A DNA stretch of 64,000 nt from Maribacter arcticus (GTDB taxonomy: Bacteria > Bacteroidota > Bacteroidia > Flavobacteriales > Flavobacteriaceae), in assembly GCF_900167935.1 (NCBI RefSeq), contig NZ_FUYL01000001.1, positions 372,001-436,000 of the forward strand, written 5' to 3'. The position numbers were made by a program, and so were the translations under genes. The notes beneath the pieces are model-generated. The model searched no databases. It saw only the letters and a program-made list of their open reading frames with translations, and had not been told where the DNA came from. Position 1 is the stretch's first letter, and every line of letters starts with the position of its first letter. Shown piece after piece: positions 61,116 to 64,000 of the stretch.

Positions 61116-62465
61116 ATGCTACAAAATAGAAGAAGTTTTATTAGAAAAGGGACAGCCGGATTAGTAATGACAGGAGCTTCATTTGTATTTCCGATGGAAT
61201 TATTGTCCATGATGCGGAAAAAAGTGGGAGCAAATGACACCATTAATGTTGGTTTGGTAGGATGTAATGGAATGGGTTTTTCTGATTTATCTTCTTTTCT
61301 TAAAATGAGTGAAATCAATGTAATCGCTTTATGTGATGTTGACGAGAATGTTTTAAAAGAAAGAACCGCCGATTTAGAAAAGGCGGGTATTAAAAAGCCG
61401 AAATGGTATGGTGACTATAGAAAATTACTTGAAAATAAAGATATTGATGTTGTCATTATAGGTACTCCGGATCATTGGCATTGTTTACAATTGACCGATG
61501 CGTTACAGGCTGGTAAAGATGTGTATTGTGAAAAACCAATAGCTAACTCTATACAAGAAGCTGATATAATGCTTTATGGTGTGCAAAGTAGTGATCGAAT
61601 GGTTCAGATTGGGCAATGGCAACGTAGTCAGCCACATTTTGTTGATGCAATCAAATATGTGCACTCGGGTGCTCTTGGTGAAATAAGATTAGCTAAGGCA
61701 TGGGCTTACCAAGGTTGGATGAAACCTGTGCCAGTTGCGGCAGATTCTGCTACACCAAACGGGGTAGATTACAACATGTGGCTTGGGCCAGCTGCATCAA
61801 GACCTTTTAATGCAAACAGATTTCATTTTAACTTTAGGTGGTTTTGGGATTATGCTGGCGGATTAATGACAGATTGGGGGGTACACTTAATGGATTATGC
61901 ACTTTATGGTATGAAAGCTGGTTATCCAAAATCTGTAATGGCATTGGGTGGAAAATTTGCATATCCTGACGATGCGTCTGAAACACCAGATACATTGCAA
62001 ACTGTTTATGAATATGAAGGGTTCTCAATTCTTTGGGAACATGCCACAGGTATTGATGGTGGTAATTATGGCAGAAACCATGGTATAGCTTTCATAGGTA
62101 ATAATGGAACATTGGTTTTAGATAGAAGCGGATGGGAAGTAATACCAGAAAAGGAATTTCAAGGCTGGGGTAAAGAAGGTATACCCAAGATGGAGGCTTT
62201 GTCTTATGGAAACGAAGGAATTAGTGGCCTAGATTTACATACTAAAAACTTTATAGATGCAGTTAAAAGTAGAGATAATTCAATTTTGACAGCTCCTTTA
62301 AAAGTCGGTTATGATGCGGCAGTAGTTTCACACATGGGTAATGTTGCTTATAAAACAGGTAATAGAGTTTATTGGGATAAAGAGAAAGGACAATTTACAG
62401 ATTCTTCTGCAAATGAACTTATCAAAGCTAATTATCAAAATGGCTGGAAACTACCTTATATGTAG
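61116..62465 (+). CDS. Gfo/Idh/MocA family oxidoreductase, Tat-exported
   Basis: 449 residues. I start at ATG 61116 because it gives a twin-arginine signal (NRRSFIRKGTAGLVMTGASF); the frame open from 61053 would place the signal inside the terminator. The Rossmann domain begins INVGLVGCNGMG, and EKPIANSIQEAD is the conserved catalytic Lys motif. The C-terminal region WDYAGGLMTDWGVHLMDYAL is typical of the exported family acting on sugars. The cofactor (NAD(P)) is bound before export. Substrate unknown. Confidence 0.9.
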   Translation: MLQNRRSFIRKGTAGLVMTGASFVFPMELLSMMRKKVGANDTINVGLVGCNGMGFSDLSSFLKMSEINVIALCDVDENVLKERTADLEKAGIKKPKWYGDYRKLLENKDIDVVIIGTPDHWHCLQLTDALQAGKDVYCEKPIANSIQEADIMLYGVQSSDRMVQIGQWQRSQPHFVDAIKYVHSGALGEIRLAKAWAYQGWMKPVPVAADSATPNGVDYNMWLGPAASRPFNANRFHFNFRWFWDYAGGLMTDWGVHLMDYALYGMKAGYPKSVMALGGKFAYPDDASETPDTLQTVYEYEGFSILWEHATGIDGGNYGRNHGIAFIGNNGTLVLDRSGWEVIPEKEFQGWGKEGIPKMEALSYGNEGISGLDLHTKNFIDAVKSRDNSILTAPLKVGYDAAVVSHMGNVAYKTGNRVYWDKEKGQFTDSSANELIKANYQNGWKLPYM

Positions 62466-62481
62466 AAAAATGTAGTGGGTT

Positions 62482-63078
62482 TTAACGGTATTTATCGTTA
62501 AGACCCTTTTTTTCTAAAATGAGAGCTATGGCTTTGTTTAGTCTTGATAGTTTAGTTTTCTCTTGTTTAGCAGTTTCAATATATTCAACATATTCTCTTT
62601 GTTTTGCGAGGGTTAAACTTTGAAAAGCGTTTCTGAGTTCACAATTTTTTTTAAAAACTGAAGATAATTGGGAAGGTAGAATGAGTTTGTCGTTCGTCTT
62701 TCTAATCAGGTTTATATGCAACCCTTTCTTTTGATTTTCGATAGCTTCAGTAATATATTCACGTACCGTAGTTTTATTAATTTCATCTAATGATTTAAAT
62801 TTCCAATGCCGCATCGCTTTGGTTTTACCTTCTTGGGCATTCTCTAGAATTTTCGTTGGATCACTCAAAAATACCCCATTGAAAAACCAGATGCCAAAAT
62901 GAGATTTAAATTTGCAGATGGCAACTATATTCTTATTATCTAAAGTGTATGTTGGAAAGCTCCATTTGAAGGTTTCTATTAATCCGCATTTTAAAACTAA
63001 CAGTCTTAGTTCATGAACACCATCTTTAAATTGATGATTTTCATTGTAGAACCGTTCTATTTTCTCTGGCTTATCCAC
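62482..63078 (-). CDS. YdeI/OmpD-associated-type protein with DUF1801-like domain
   Basis: 198 residues. The N-terminal half (FKDGVHELRLLVLKCGLIET, FKSHFGIWFFNGVFL) fits the DUF1801/YdhG-like small domain, and the C-terminal part (NAFQSLTLAKQREYVEYIET, AKQEKTKLSRLNKAI) is the 'YdeI/OmpD-associated' segment. Cytoplasmic; function unknown. It lies 5 bp downstream of pepT. Confidence 0.82.
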   Translation of the reverse strand: MDKPEKIERFYNENHQFKDGVHELRLLVLKCGLIETFKWSFPTYTLDNKNIVAICKFKSHFGIWFFNGVFLSDPTKILENAQEGKTKAMRHWKFKSLDEINKTTVREYITEAIENQKKGLHINLIRKTNDKLILPSQLSSVFKKNCELRNAFQSLTLAKQREYVEYIETAKQEKTKLSRLNKAIALILEKKGLNDKYR

Positions 63079-63083
63079 GAATA

Positions 63084-63998
63084 TTATTGATGAGCTGTTA
63101 ATTCACAAATTCTAATAATAACTTCCACTGCTTTTTGCATACTCTCAACAGGCACATATTCATATTTGCCATGAAAGTTATGGCCGCCGGCAAAAATATT
63201 TGGGCATGGTAGTCCCATATAGCTTAATTGAGAACCATCGGTTCCGCCTCTAATGGGTTTTATTATTGGCTTAATGCCAATATCTTCCATAGCTTTTTTT
63301 GCTATTTCTACAATATGGTAAACGGGCTCTATTTTCTCTTTCATATTAAAATATTGGTCCTTTAGTTCTAAGGAAATACAATCATCATATTTGTGATTGT
63401 ATTTTTTGACCAATACTTTCAATAATTCTTTTCGTTCATTAAATCGCTGTAGGTCGTGATCTCTAATAATCAATTCAATAGAGGCATTTTCAATTTCACC
63501 ATGTACAGTATGTACATGAAAAAAGCCATCTCTTCCATCGGTTTCCTCTGGTATTTCATGTCGTGGTAAATCAGCAATTATATGATTTGCAATAAGTACG
63601 GCATTTACCATTTTGCCTTTTGCATAACCTGGGTGTACGCTTTTACCATTAATTGTAATTTTTGCGCTGGCTGCATTGAAGTTTTCATATTCCAATTCAC
63701 CAATTTGGCTTCCATCCATAGTGTATGCCCATTTTGCGCCAAATTTTTCTATATCGAATTTGTGAGCCCCTCTACCAATTTCTTCATCTGGTGTAAAGCC
63801 AATACGAATAGCTCCGTGTTTTATTTCTGGGTGTTTCACCAAATATTCCATAGCAGTTACTATTTCGGTTATACCTGCTTTGTCATCTGCACCTAACAAG
63901 GTAGTTCCATCCGTAGTAATCAATGTTTGTCCTATATATTGTAATAAATCGTGAAAGTATGAAGAAGATAGAATTATGTTCTTTTCCTCATTTAGCAC
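63084..63998 (-). CDS. pepT: peptidase T, 5' part beyond the window
   Basis: The frame is open to the right edge, so the gene starts outside; about 100 N-terminal residues are missing compared with the usual 405-410. The M20 tripeptidase signatures seen are [20 protein letters not shown] (zinc Asp), [16 protein letters not shown] (catalytic Glu and zinc Glu), [20 protein letters not shown] and [20 protein letters not shown] with the distal zinc region and [15 protein letters not shown]. It removes the N-terminal residue from tripeptides. Confidence 0.93.
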   Translation of the reverse strand: MLNEEKNIILSSSYFHDLLQYIGQTLITTDGTTLLGADDKAGITEIVTAMEYLVKHPEIKHGAIRIGFTPDEEIGRGAHKFDIEKFGAKWAYTMDGSQIGELEYENFNAASAKITINGKSVHPGYAKGKMVNAVLIANHIIADLPRHEIPEETDGRDGFFHVHTVHGEIENASIELIIRDHDLQRFNERKELLKVLVKKYNHKYDDCISLELKDQYFNMKEKIEPVYHIVEIAKKAMEDIGIKPIIKPIRGGTDGSQLSYMGLPCPNIFAGGHNFHGKYEYVPVESMQKAVEVIIRICELTAHQ

Positions 63999-64000
63999 AA

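Noticed and set aside
1..64000. CRISPR arrays, insertion sequences, prophage, toxin-antitoxin or defence islands
   Set aside because: I saw no regularly spaced repeats, transposase or integrase genes, phage structural genes or known defence families on either strand.

Overview
The window looks like chromosomal DNA of a marine member of the Flavobacteriaceae (Bacteroidota), close in flavour to Maribacter, Zobellia or Arenibacter. I infer this from family content, not from a search. The supporting signs are AT-rich sequence, Bacteroidota-type promoters (TAnnTTTG -7 boxes), many lipoproteins with short lipoboxes, a GSII/GSIII glutamine synthetase pair, the long PurM and NusB forms, MnmD, a DnaJ with only one pair of cysteine motifs, DUF3276/DUF4197/DUF1573/DUF1684 proteins, and an M56/BlaI pair. 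Nearly all of it is ordinary core genome. I see no prophage, insertion sequence, CRISPR array, rRNA or plasmid function, and only one tRNA (Arg, anticodon ACG).

Layout. 1-2.5 kb: a decayed PDZ-like fragment containing a 12-C tract, a phosphoribosyltransferase plus alpha/beta-hydrolase pair, and an exported DsrE-like protein. 2.5-8.5 kb: a tight minus-strand operon encoding a De Ley-Doudoroff D-galactonate pathway (GntR regulator, KDG/KDGal kinase, KDPG/KDPGal aldolase, galactonate dehydratase, GntP permease, SMP-30 lactonase lipoprotein). 8.8-9.7 kb: tRNA-Arg, apt and a 50-residue conserved-looking protein. 10.2-12.1 kb: a BlaI/M56 sensor pair in which the M56 reading frame carries an in-frame stop, with three operator-like repeats 20 bp apart. 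12-24 kb: a CaCA antiporter, divergent GSII and GSIII, purM, a Rieske lipoprotein with ApbE, prfA-pyrF and an alpha/beta hydrolase. 24-30 kb: DUF4197, PurU, an Lrp regulator, DJ-1/PfpI and DUF1684.

30-34 kb: a nitrogen module, glnK-amtB-porin. Its promoter carries two TACCC-N11-GGGTA-type palindromes, and a close variant lies between the two glutamine synthetase genes, so I propose a shared nitrogen regulator. 33-38 kb: the fluoride channel CrcB, small membrane proteins, a MazG-like hydrolase, IlvE, MnmD and a TIGR01777 epimerase. 38-45.5 kb: grpE-dnaJ, then an operon of a NatAB-type ABC exporter, MscS, a DUF6268 outer-membrane protein and an NtrC-like regulator that lacks a DNA-binding domain. 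46-51.5 kb: PPK2, an M28 peptidase, a broken acyltransferase-3 gene, a cyclophilin-FKBP fusion and a cold-shock protein.

51.5-64 kb: a 1-Cys peroxiredoxin, a DinB/YfiT protein, GNAT, a thioredoxin-like protein, a CsaA-BASS-PlsC operon, DUF3276, an MsbA-like ABC transporter, nusB-DUF1573-yajC, a Tat-exported Gfo/Idh/MocA oxidoreductase, a YdeI-like protein and the 3' part of pepT, which runs off the right edge. The points most worth a second look are the shared palindrome at the nitrogen genes, the nonsense codon and phased operators of the M56/BlaI locus, the HTH-less GAFTSA regulator, and two tiny membrane peptides with matching N-termini.
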